A stretch of 64,000 bases of DNA, taken from positions 5,208,001 to 5,272,000 of the forward strand of contig JAWUZG010000159.1 in assembly GCA_036785705.1 (NCBI GenBank). Reading direction: 5' to 3'. The translations under genes were made by a program, and so were the position numbers. Source of the stretch: Acanthornis magna (Eukaryota > Chordata > Aves > Passeriformes > Acanthizidae). Below, in pieces: positions 23,001 to 35,340 of this stretch (positions are counted from its first letter, which is position 1; each line of letters starts with the position of its first letter). The notes below the pieces were generated by a model. That model was given only the letters and a program-made list of their open reading frames with translations. It was not told the origin of the DNA and did no database searches.

Positions 23001-24772
23001 ATTTAAATTATTCACACTGTCGTACTTGTGTTTAGGTTCATCCTATTTTATACTTAGTTGCACTCAAAACGCTCAGTTTTTAAATATATACACTATAGGT
23101 AACGTTGCCATAGTGAAAAATGTTTGTACAGTGCCTGTAGTAGGAAAAAACAGCATAAACCTCTTTTCCCAATATTGGTAGTATTGATGTTGGGAAATTG
23201 GAGGATGTTGGTATTAAATTTAGGTTAGGATTTTGTTACTTTTGTTTAACCTGAAAGTAGAAAGTACCTTTTTTTCATTATAGATTTGGAAAAAGGTTTA
23301 TTGTTATTAATTACTTTATTTCAAGGTATGGTAGATTTTTTCAATCAGATTTGCTGCTCCTTATGTAAACTGTACTTTTAAAATTAAACTGAACAGGTTC
23401 ATTCCTGTAAGGAAAATCAGTGATTAAAGAGGTGGTGTGACATGATACATGCAATAAAAAGGCAAATGACGAAGCATTTTAATGTATCTATACAATTTGG
23501 TTTAATAGTTCTTTGATTAACCTGGATTATGACATATAATTTTACATGTACACATCCCAATTCAATCAAAACCTCTTTCAGTAGCATCTTAAATAGTACC
23601 CACTCATGCAGACTTTCACATTAAAGTAATTGGGGGGGAGGGTTGTAAGAACAGGAAGAAAGTTTACTCTTCCTCTTTATAGTGAAAACAAATGTGTTTT
23701 TCTCCAGAATCTGCCAAGCCTGTGTTTTAATGATTTAACAGATGGAGTTGGCACATGTGAACCTGGAAGATGCATCTGTCTGATTTTTCCAGTCTGAGGA
23801 TTTTTTAACTGCATTAATGGCACAGACAATGGTAAAATATCACCTCCCCAGGCTGCTTTGCTCTCCTAACACATAATGTCTTTTAAGGAAAAAAAAAAGT
23901 GATAGGCGACTGGGGTGAGCAAAAGGCCAGAGAAATGAGGATTTGAAAAGTTTAATATTTTCTGTCTTCACTGCATTAAGCTTTTAAGCCTTTCACTTGG
24001 AATTTCATGTGTATATGGTGTGGAAACAGAAATCCTTCCTAGGCAATATTATGTGTGATATCAGGGTTCTGTTAATTAATGGCTTTAAATAAATATAATT
24101 TAAATAAGGAGACCAGCAGCCACCAGTGTTTTGTCCTTTGTAACTGAAATTGAGTGTTGCTTTTCCAATTTGGTAATTTTAATTCTTTTTGAGTTAGTTC
24201 TTGCAAAGGTTCTGCTCATATATAACTTTAGATTTAGCAATCTCATTTAGTCACTTGTAGTGTTCATTCAAGCAGGCGATGCAGCTGCTTAACCGTTTGG
24301 AATGAGGGCCTTAATTTGAATTTCTTTTAGACTGGCATCCTTAGCACTCACCTGGATTTTCTGCTGAAACAAATTGAGTGCCTGCCTGTGCAAAAATCCT
24401 GAAGTCTCTTGGTTATTCGCACTGAGCTCTGGGATGATGCTGCTTAAGCAGGGCCAGGTGACCCATTTGCTCCCTTCTAACCTGACCCATTCTGAGCGCC
24501 TGTGGAATACCTCAGCAGTGCCCAGGCATGGAGGGAATTCCAGGCTCATTGTACTAATGCAGGTGTCTATATAAGGAAGTTCCCCTTCCAAGGGAAGTAT
24601 TGTCCAAGGGCCAGATCAGCACTCACCTGAGCTGCCCAGCTGTTGCACTAATGCTACAGATCGGTGCTCACCTCGTTCTGTTTGTAAATAAAAATTATTA
24701 AAATGAAATTAATCTGCGCTGGGCTGGGAACTGTCCAGTACTTGGGTGAATAGCACTGTGCTTTTTGTTCAC
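20041..24772. other. Gene-poor sequence, no gene recognised
   Basis: AT-rich, with short overlapping open frames on both strands. A Ser-rich 83-codon frame at 22336-22587 has no convincing splice borders. Confidence 0.55.
20421..20453 (+). repeat. A-rich low-complexity tract
   Basis: Runs of A interrupted by CC and single C over about 33 bp. No retrotransposon body recognised. Confidence 0.85.
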
Positions 24773-24773
24773 T

Positions 24774-24955
24774 TCAGTTTTACTTTACTACTGCTGAGAA
24801 AAAAGATTTCAAGAGCGACATATTTCATTGTTAATGAAATTAGCACAGATTTCCTGTCTGACATTGAAAAAATTTTAAATGACAGTGAAAAGGGCAGAAA
24901 AACTATTGCAAATGCTCTAGAGTTTGTTTTTTCTTTCGTGGAGGAAGAGGTCTAG
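24774..24955 (+). other. Weak exon-like open segment ending in a stop
   Basis: After an acceptor-like sequence (tttttgttcacttcag) the frame is open and includes DFLSDIEKILNDSEKGRK, ending at TAG (24953-24955). The acidic/hydrophobic pattern is protein-like, but no family is recognised and no matching upstream exon could be linked. Chance is quite possible. Confidence 0.15.
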
Positions 24956-27900
24956 TCATAGAGCTGTACATCGATGACTGCAGTGATGTGCTTCACTTTC
25001 CAGTGTGTCTTATCTTTGATTCCACACATGACCCACTAGGATTTACTAATTGGTCTAATGAGGGATGGTACCTCTGTCTATGAACTTTGTCGTGCCAATA
25101 TTATTAGATGATGTGTTTTCAGAAAAATCTGTTCAAAGTCAATGCAGATACCCCCCTGCACTTCCCGGTAACATGGGGAAAGAGGTGAAGCGTTATGGTT
25201 CTGCAGCTGTCTTGTCTTCTTTCTTCCATCTCCTTCCATCTCTGTAGTACTCCAGTCCTGATATCCTGGACCTCTTTGAGACTGTCAAGTTATAGAAACA
25301 CATGAAGTAAACTTATTAATTGAGGCTGAGTCTCCATTTCCTGGTGTTTTGTATCATTTACGTTGCCTCATTTTGTGTGTCTGTAAATGAGACACTTGCT
25401 AGGGGCTATCAACCATCATAGGATTCACATCCCTTTAGAGGTGCCTCTTTCATTTGGTGAGAGTTTAGGCTGCCAGTTTCAAATAAATTCATGGCTTCAG
25501 GTTGTAGTTAGGTGGGCTTAACTACTTCTGCTGTACGGAAGTACATACATAGCAGGGTTTCAAAATGCCCTCACACGGTTTCAAAAGAAGACTTGAGCCA
25601 GTGCAGAATCAGACACATTTATTTCAGTAGTCTGATCCCTGATTCATGTAGGTAGAAACAGAATAAATCTTTTCATTTTAGTGACTCAGAGAAGAGTGCT
25701 AAGAACCTGCTGCATTCAGAAGCGCTCGAGTCCCAGAAAGAAGGTGCCAATATTCTGTAAGCCTGGGATACTGAAAGTATCACTGCATTAACCATAGCAG
25801 ATATTGCTGTTTGTTTTCTTAATGCCCTTTTGTATTTTAACAAATGGCTGTAATAATTTTCATCCTCATTTTAAGGTTTGATTAATTGGTTCATTGTGTT
25901 CTTTCCTCAGAAGGAAATGTGTTACTGATATCCCTTGGTGTGAGTGACATATGGGTTCTAGCTGAAACGATAGAACGTCCTTTCATTTAGCAAAACAAAA
26001 ATATGCTTGGCACTCTGTTCTTTGCTACTCTTCCAGCCAAATTTAATTTGCGAGAGTGATGTGGCTTCTTTGTCACTGGCTGTGGTGACAGAACTTCATC
26101 TGGATGAGATTCCTCATGCTTGTGAGGTGAGGTCTGTAGGGTGGCAGCAATAATGAGAGAGGTGGTGTTTCCTCTTGCACTGCTCTCTCCTGCCGAAGTT
26201 TAATGTTGCAGCTCAAATCATCCAACAAATAGAAAAGGATGGAAATATCTGAAAACATGAAAATGCCCTGCTTTAATGAGTTCTTTCCTCTCTTTCACAT
26301 TTTCTGGTAGGTATTTTTCTTTTTAAAATTCTGCCTTTTAAGATAATCCTACAAAACGCTACAAGGTAAAATCTGTGCTAAGGGAAATTGCCTTGAAATG
26401 CAGCAATGGAAATGATTTATACTCTCCAGGATTCAAGCCAGTTAAGAAACTGGATGATTCCAGGGTTTTTCTACAGGCTTTTCTCTATGTGAGAACACAT
26501 CGACTGTGAGCCTTCATTTCAACCCCAAACCTTCTCTCTGCACATTGAGCCCTATTTTGAATGAACATGGTGCTGTTTGTATGCTATTGACTGTTTCTTC
26601 TTTGTGTGCTTGTCACAGCACTGTTAATTACGGGTGATTATTTTAGGAATCTTTTGAATGTCATGTACATTTTGCCTCTCTAACGAATTCCAAATTGCAA
26701 GACTGTTGCCAGTTCAGGAATTTTTATTAGTTTTTAATTCCTTTTCTTTTTGAACACTGATAGATACTTTATTCATTCTACTGCCGCTTTCTACTGTGTA
26801 ACTGAGATAGATGAATTCCATCTTTCAGAGAAAAGATTTTCTCCATTATTGAAGAATTTTCTCATGTAAAATTATTAACCACATCACACAAGCTGAGTAT
26901 AGATCATGTAAATTTAGTATCTGGTCTAAGAAAGATGAAGTTAAAAACTGCTTAGAACACAGGTGCTGCCTCCTAACTCTGAGTTGTCTGGTCTGGAATT
27001 TATAAGCATGTCCTGCATAAGGAGAGGCTGTGTTGCCAATTTTAAGAAACTTTTGAGAGATCACAATTTTTTATCAGTGTACGCGCGCATATGTTGGTGG
27101 CGGATGTTGTTGAGAAACTGTTTGTACTCAAGCATGGATTTAGATTTTTTTTCAGTAATCTGTTGATTAATTTTTTCCAAGGAATAGAACAATTTGTATG
27201 GAAAAAGAAAAGGTTAGTCAGTATGCAAATATAACTACCAGCTTCCGTGATCTTATAAACCTCATGTTTTCTTCATAAATCAATTTGCATGATGGCTTGG
27301 CCAAGCTGAGTTTCAAGTGAATAAGTTTATGCCCCACATATAATCTACAGTGACAGAATTTTTGAAAAAATAGTTACATCAGCTTTAAAGTAATCTGTTA
27401 TTCAACAATTAAAATCTAAAAAGTAGTAAAATTCTTAAAAGATGAAAGAATTTCAGGGGAAAAAAAGAGTTCTAGATGAATTTTCTTCCTGTCCCCAGTT
27501 TCAAATTTGTGATAGAATTAGGCTTCATTTAGTGTCTGAAACTGTAGTTCTTCTCTGTAACGTGGGAAGGGCATGTCCAGAGAGAAGAGTGTTCTCTATT
27601 TGCCATCTGAGTTTACCTGGAAATAATGACTAACTTGTGTTTTGAGTGGAAGAGTTGTCTCGCACCTTGATTATGAGTCTAAATCCCATGAATCAACCTC
27701 AGGGAACTGGGGATCTCCTTGGAGCTTAGAATAATTGCTGTGTTATTCTGGTTAAATGATTTAAGGTTTCATTTCTGGCTTAGTGAGAGAGTGTAGCAAT
27801 ACTTCCTCGCTTTGGTCATTTACCTTATACCTTCTTAGGTCAGGAACTCTGTCTCGATCTGTGCTTCATAAAACCTAAGACACAAGGAATTTGGTTTCAG

Positions 27901-30900
27901 AGGGGATATTTGGGTGTTACTGTATAGTACTGATAATCGATATCAAATAAACCAGGCACTCAATTTGCCAATCATCACAGTGTTGGTAGTTCAACAGCTT
28001 ACTCTGCTTCAAAGACTGATTTTTTGTTTTGTTGTCTGATCGGCAGAGAGAACAAGGTGATTTGGAAAACACTTGTGATTTTTCTGTGATAAGAAATGAG
28101 GTTTCCTTTTTAATAACATAGTAGTTACAGCAGAAAACTGTTGTCAGGAATAATTTTGGCAATTAACACCAATGCAAGATAAACTTAGTTTTGCATCAGT
28201 AGTTGTAGAAGTATATCAAGACAGAGGTACCGTGGCTGGAAATGCCCTAAGGCAGCTTAGACAAGGTGCCAGTGGAAGATAAGAGGGTCAGACTGACCCA
28301 ATCCACAGAGCCTTTCCTGTATAATTTGAATAAGATTTGTCTTCAAAAGAAGAGAGTCAGCTAATAGAAGCTTTTAGTAAGAAAGTGTAACTGATAAAAG
28401 TGAACAACTCTTCCATCATGGCACTGCTGCTTGCTATCTCTGCAGTGGTAAACACCGAGAGAAGACAAATACTCTCTGCAGCACAAAGTGTGACTGAATG
28501 CCTTTAAGGATTAGAAAGTGCTAAATGACCTTTCATCACTTTAATCACTTGACTGGGTAGAAAATCTTTTAATGAAGGTCATAGGACTGGAAAAATATCA
28601 TAGATGATAGTGGAAGTGGCAGGTTCTGCTCCTCCTGATTTGGGTTTTTTCCAAAAATTGTCTCTGCAGTCAGTATCTTTTTCCTTGGAAGAAAATACTT
28701 AAGCGCAGTAATACTAACAGAATCTTAATGTACCATGTGGTATCAGATGGTGAAGTGTGGTGGTTTTTTAAAGCAGTGGTTGGTGTAAAAAATCAGAATT
28801 TAAAGACTTTCTCTGTGTCAGTTGTTTTTGTAATTTTGTTTGAATGCCTTTAATCCTGTGCCCACTGTGTAAAATAAACCACTGGTGTAATTATTGGTGT
28901 TCCTAAAGGCTGATTGTGGCCTTTGGAAACTGGGCCAGAGAAAATAAAGTCAGTTTGACTGTACATTGCTTTTTGAAAATGTAGTCTTTGCTGGATTTTC
29001 TTGTGAAGGAGTCAGGAACTGCAGTCCAGTTACATCTAGACCCTGCACATCGGTTGCTTATCCCTATAATGACAATAAGAAGCCTCTTTGGTGACTTTCT
29101 GTGGGTATGAACCAAGTGATTCTCTTGTCCTTGTTTGAAACAGGAAAAGCTGGGGAGGGTGGGGGAAGCCAAGGAGCTGAGTTAAGAGATTAAGCTTTCA
29201 TAAGAGGCTGGGAATATAATAAATTTTAGGCTGATGACCTTTCAAAGAGAGGCTTGGAAGGAGAGTAGAGATTAGAGGTTTGGCTTCATATCCAAGTAGA
29301 GTTGCTTGGTGAAATCCTATAGGGAGTAAGTGATTGCTTGCAAGGGTATTGTGGACTGAAGAAAGAATATGATATATGGAATTTTTGTTAATGTTTTTAG
29401 TTGGGAAGATTAGCTGGACTCAAAGAAGTTTGTCTTCTCCTCTGTAACTTAGAAGTTCAAAGTAAGTTTATTCAGCTGAAACATGGTTGTTTTTCAGTTC
29501 TGGTTTTTTTATAGAAGAGCAGGGAGTTGTCTGCCGCTGTCAAGGGGAAGATAATCAAGAATAAGATACAAATCACAACCTAAGTATTCAAGAGTAACAG
29601 ATCTGAGGCAAGATGACATTGTTTTCAGAGATGGCTGAGCTCCTTGTTTTGTGCAGCTCTGCCACTAGAAATAGTGGAGGTTGTAGTGCAGAGGCCACAG
29701 TGTCTGTTTGCATACCCTTCCAACTCTGCTTCCCCTGGGCTTTCTGACATGGGACCGTGCTGAAAATTCCTGTATTTGTCTCCAGTTCTGTGTGCTCTCC
29801 TTCTGGTCTGCCATTCCAAGGACTCAGTTTACATTTACACTGGCCCATTACACAAGACTACCTTTAATATACATTAAGACTCCTTATGCTGTAATTTGAG
29901 AGATGCTTTGTTGTTCCTTTCCTAATTGGTGCAATGAGAGCAGTCTGCAGAGACATCAATATTAAACATCAGAAGAGAGTTTTTGAAGTAGAGCATGCAT
30001 CTGATGAGCCATGTGAGAGTGTTGCAGGGAGAGAGGTCTATGCTGGCATTAATAAATGAAAACAGCCCGCCTTGTTTGAACAGAGACACAAACGAAACAT
30101 TTGTATCCTTGGTGATTTGGATGCTGGCAGAGAAGTTTTGTTTGTCAGTCCTTTGACTTCAGACACTGTCTTATAATTTTCACTCGGAATACATACCAAA
30201 GAAAAAAGGAAGGCAAAGTCTGGTTTTTATTTCTTTACATGTTGAACAGGAAGACAGTGATTTGTATTCAGACACATCACGTTGTTACATTACACAGTGT
30301 GATCCCATGAAGTGTGATAGGTCTTGAAAGATAAAAATGTCTCTGCAGGACAGTCACTCTTGGGGAATTCATTTATCAGTTTGTATTGTGACTTTCCAAG
30401 TCAAATCAGAGCTGCAGAAATCCCAACATCTGTGGTGCATGCTCTTACCTTTTAAAAATCAAATATAAACATAAGCAGTAGGAGTCATGTTCCTGAGCTG
30501 AAATGTATGAGCTTTGTCATAGCGTCATTAATATTTTGTGTTTCTCAGCATATGCTGACTGTTGCTCTATAACGTTTGGGATTTGGGCTTCACAGGGGCT
30601 TATGCAAATGTTGCCTTCAGTTTCTGTGTCATGTAAGTTCATCCCCTTTGGATAACTTTCTCCTCCCACCAAATTTTACTATCATTTGTAGCTTCTAGTG
30701 GACCCAGGCCCCGAGTAAAGTGCAAGTAGAGAAGTGAAGTTTTCGTCTGATTCTGTACAAAAGGCTTGTGTACATGGATTTTAGACTCTGCACAGACCCA
30801 CAAGGCCTTGAAATTTGCTTAAGTCACATACTTGCACAAAGCTCTGTAGCATTTAGTGAAGTCTTTTTACTGAGTTTGTCACCTAATTTGGAGCTGTAAT

Positions 30901-32245
30901 TACACTCACGAAACTGCTGAGGTTATTATAATTCACCATGTTTCCTTAGCTGCAGGTGAGGCAAGGGAAGACAGCAGAAAGAATTGTGGTAAGACTTTGA
31001 CTTTACATGCTGAGATCTTCTATGTTTTTCCCATGACAGCTTGTCTGCCAGGTTACGTTCCTGAGCTTCAAATATCACTGCAAGCTAGACATCTCTAGAA
31101 ACCTGACCCATTTATTCCATTCCTACTCATCACATTTTGGTGAGGAGGCTAGGCTCACATCTAACTGTTTTCTGCACAGGAAGAAGTTAGAGGAAAACAT
31201 AACTTCCATTAATTTTCACTGAGGAGGTGCAGAAAAGCTGCTCTGCAAAGTGGAAATTTTCTGATGGAGCACAAGTTGTTCAAATCTCAGGGTGCAATAA
31301 TAAGCATGAGAAAAATGGAAGATAAAACAGTAAGAACAAAATTCTTACTTTTATGAAATCTGCTTTGTGGTGATGGAGTGAAGCAAATCCAATTTGCAAA
31401 TTCAAATCAGGTCCTAAAACCATATTGAGTAAAATAAACAAATATTGCTTTATTTAAACATTTTAATAAAACCTGAGCATCCTAAGCATCATGACTTCTG
31501 CATACACAGAAGACCTTAAGAAAATCTCCCTGTTTTGTTTAAGGTTTTCAGATTCAGAAAGAGCTTAAATGAAATTTAGCCTGGAGCAGAAAACCCTGCA
31601 GAATGTATCTGGGTCTGTGTGCACTCGAATGAGTGTGTAGCTGGAGTGGATGCTCCCTTTGGCCAGCTCTCTCCACATGGCTGAATTTTACCTGGCCTGT
31701 CTTATCCCAGAAGGCAGCAACAGCTGGTGCTGTTATGTCAGAAAATGGAAAATAACTTCAGAGGCTCTAAGTCACTCTCCAGCTTCAAGGCCAGATATGT
31801 AAGACAGATGAGGGAATGTCAGATTGTGACAAATCAGTCTTTGATTAATCTCTCCTGGGCTGTTCAAACAAATTTGCAATTTTTGCTAAATACGAGCTTG
31901 GTGTGCTTCATTGATGAGAACAGCATGTATCTTATTTTTATGCCCAGATCTCACTGCAGGCTAATGCCACCTGGCATCAGTGCTGTCTTGAAACTTTTCC
32001 TTTTTGTTCAAGACTTGATTTTGCAGCTGCCGATGCTTTTTGAGTGCTCCCCACAACCGATTCTCTAAACTTTTCTTAGAATCCGCAGAAAGCAATGCTC
32101 CCCAAAAGAACAGAATGGCATTTCATGTGTGATGAGCCCTTGGTTGGATCTTGGAAGGAGCTGAACTTAGAGGTTTCTCTTCGACTCTTCACATCTTGTT
32201 CTGTAGCTTCAAAACCAGCAGTGAGAGATTGTTTTTAAATGCCCC
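24956..32245. other. Gene-poor sequence, no gene recognised
   Basis: AT-rich, with no clear coding exon, RNA gene or young mobile element. The longest open frame (113 codons at 31727-32068, plus) lacks similarity and splice context. Confidence 0.6.
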
Positions 32246-32458
32246 TCAGACCTCCCAGGGAGAAGTTGATGTAGTTCTGGAAAGAAGTGTGTTTTGATCC
32301 TCTGAGCCCTTTTCCCGTGGCTGCTGCCTTGGCTGGGCTGGGTTCAGCAGGGCCATCATTTCCTTTATCCTGTGAAATAAGGATTTATTCTGTGCTGCTG
32401 GAATAAGCTGCTGCTCGTGCTTTGTTAGCACTGTGCCCTTCCACGTCTCACCTCTGGG
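32246..32458 (-). other. Terminal-exon-like segment, unknown
   Basis: On the minus strand, the acceptor ttttatttgtccag precedes a phase-0 frame of 70 codons, starting PRGETWKGTVLTKHEQQL and ending STSPWEV before a TGA. The enclosing frame is 127 codons (to 32629). It is polar and unrecognised, and no AATAAA follows closely. It may be a non-coding RNA exon or chance. Confidence 0.2.
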
Positions 32459-34597
32459 CTGGACAAATAAAATGGCATTAGTAATGTTATCTGATGAAAC
32501 TAATAGTTCCATGCCAAGTGGAATACCTCTTGAATTATCAGTTTGTGCAGCTGTGGTGCAGCTATTATGAAAGATCCCCAAGGATCTTCTGTAGGCATTG
32601 TGAACAAGGATGGCTCTTAAATTTTGCATTCAGGCATAGTCCAACTGCCACTAAGAAATAAAGGTCAGTATAGAAACTGGAGTGAAATGTGAAGGCTAAA
32701 TTAAGAAGAGAGAGGTCCACGGGCAAGTAACAACACTGTTCTGACCATGTGATGGAGACAGACATAAGCAGGTCTACATCCACACATTTGCTTTTCTGAT
32801 CTGTGCAGTTCTCTGATCTTCAGTTCTCCTAGGAAACCATCATTAGGCTAATTAAAATGCTACCTTTAGAAGCAACAAATGTCATGATACATCTTTGAAG
32901 GCTTTCAAAGAATCAAATGACATTCATGCTAGGAAATAAGGTACAGTCTATATAAACATTTCAAGCAGTGTGAAATAAACTATAAATGTTTCTAAAGCCA
33001 GTAGACTTTCCTTGTATTTTAAACTGAATTTTTAAATGGTTTTACAGTGTTTCCCAGCAAGGTAAGGGTAGAAGTAGGACTCCATCCCAGAGAAATTAAT
33101 TTTTTTCTGGGGAATATTTAGTAATGGGAATTCTTTGATTCTTTTTAGAGAGCAAATAGTTACTACCACTGTTACTGTCTTGTCGATTGAGATCACGTTA
33201 ATCTTCTCATTAAATAAGAACCTGCAGCTCAAAGTCTGTTGTATCTTTATGGAGCTCCTTCTCTTGTTGAATGTTTTACTCATTCACACCAGGCAGCCAA
33301 ATTCTCTGGTACATATGTGTGCTTTAAGATAAAAGATGCATATGTTAGAAAGAGATTTGGCCAACAGTCAGGGAACTTTACTGAAGAGGCTGATTCTTTT
33401 TTCCTATCAATAACTAAAAAATATTTCTAACAGTAGCCTGCTCTAACTTTGCTGTCATGGTGGTATTTGGGTATTTTGGGGTTTGTAGACTATCAATGAC
33501 TGTCCCTCTGAACTGTGTTAGAGGGGATTAGGGTAGCAAACTTCTTGTCATAGCACCTTCTTTATCATGGGATGGGAATGGCATTGTCCTTCCATAATGA
33601 GACCAGCAAAAGTCCATTTGGCTTCCTTGGAGGATAAAATGTGGGCTCACTTTGTAAAATAATGTATTTATTCTTTGTACTAATCTTTGCTTAATGGCTT
33701 GAAAATAGACACACATTTTAATGAAATTTGGTCCATTTTTTTCCTACAGATGGTGCTGTTTTCCCATGAAAAATCTTAAAAGTTTAAAAAAATCAAATTA
33801 CTTCAATGCCAATTCATTTTTAGCCCAAAGGAAAAAGCCAGGATGTTGCAAGGACTGTTAGACTGTGAAGCTGTGTTGCTCTGGTAGCGGATGGAAAGCA
33901 AATGGAAGCTCCCCAGTTCCAAAGCTGTCCCTCTCCATTTTGCCCTCCCAGCCTCTCAAGCTGAGCTGTTGCATACTGGAATAGTTTCATATACTGCTGG
34001 GATTTATTTCTGTGAAACTAAGTTTTCTTATTAAGTGCTCATGCCTGCAAACAAGTGGAAAATATGGCTTCCAGAACTTCCCAGGTCTTTGTATTTCTGG
34101 ATCTGTTTTATCCCTCATTCTTTGTTGTGACCCACTCTTTTATTTCCTTTGAAGTATCCTGTCGTCAAAGCAGGGGAGGTGAGTGTTCATTCACCAACCC
34201 AGGAACTAAACAAATATGAATGTTCTCTTGAGGTACAAGTTTTATATATTAAATCCACTAGACAGACCCTGAACACTGACAGGAATCTTGTGTTGCTCAG
34301 TCCCTCTCACTCTTGTGGTACAACCTCCCAGGACTTAGGTGATGGTCAACCTGACAATCTGTTCTGAATGATGCATTCTCACTCTGCCTTTTTCTTTTCC
34401 TGCTGACAGACCATTGATTCAGTGTGCTCCTCTTAGAAAAATATCTGCAGCTATTTCTAACATGTGACACGACGTGACTGATCCAGCTCATTTCATGAGA
34501 TGGTGGCTGCTGTGTTAGGCAGGTATGAAATTATCTGTGAGGACACTCCTTGTAAGAACAGCCTGTTGCCTCACTTGTGCCACTCACTACTTTTTCA

Positions 34598-35340
34598 TTA
34601 CTGGTTTGTCTTGAGTGTAAGTGGAGCTTGCAGTCTCCTGGATTTCTGCTCATACAGAGAGCTATTATGTGGGAAAAAAAGGAATTTGATGCCTGTATTA
34701 AAAAGCCCCCCCAAAATTTTTGGATATAAAGTCAAAGTAAATTCTAAAAAGGCAGAAACAGCCCATATTGTGTTTTCTGTCACTTTCTGAAAATCCCATT
34801 CCTGGTGTGTGCTGTGAACAGGTCTTGTTGCTGCTGATTCAGGCTCAGTCTGAATCAGAAATTTGTCAGGAGAAATTTCCGATACAGAACCTGAAATGTC
34901 AACAAGGCAGCACTGATATTGGGAGGAGTCGCCCTTCTCTGGAATCACACAGTGGGAGAGCAGAAAGGAAATCTCATTTCTCCTCATTTCAGACCAGTGA
35001 GGGTTTTGTTTTGCATTTTTGTTGGGTTTTTTTAACTCAATGTGTGTCACGGGCTGGTGAAGGCTGCGTGTGTCCCTCTGTGGAGACAGTCGCTGCTGGA
35101 AACAGGCTGTCACCAGCAGAGTGTGTGACCAAAACAATACAGTTTTCTTTCTTTCCCATTTTTCTCCTTTCAGAACAACTCCTAGATGTTCTGTATACTG
35201 GCAGGCAGGAGGAAAAGACAGATGGTGTGACAGTGGGAGAACAGTCTATTTTAGCACTAATAAAAATGGGTCTGGAGATTCATATACAGCAGAAAAATTA
35301 TAAACTGAGCATACTAGGGGTAAAGCAAGATAAGCAGTGA
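34598..35340. other. Segment open on both strands for 180-190 codons
   Basis: A plus-strand frame (34768-35340, 190 codons) and a minus-strand frame (34598-35137, 179 codons) overlap, which is unusual in this AT-rich background. Neither product is recognised. Within it, a very strong acceptor (ttctttcccatttttctcctttcag) precedes 35174, and a donor-like GGG|gtaaag follows 35319. Two of the three frames of that 146-nt stretch are open or nearly so. It is possibly part of an unannotated transcript or an old element remnant. Confidence 0.25.

Noticed and set aside
24774..35319. Joining the 24.8-kb and 35.2-kb exon-like segments into an ARM-repeat or SYCP2-like meiotic gene
   Set aside because: Resemblance was limited to a few residues, the blocks were in the wrong order for that family, and the phases did not connect.
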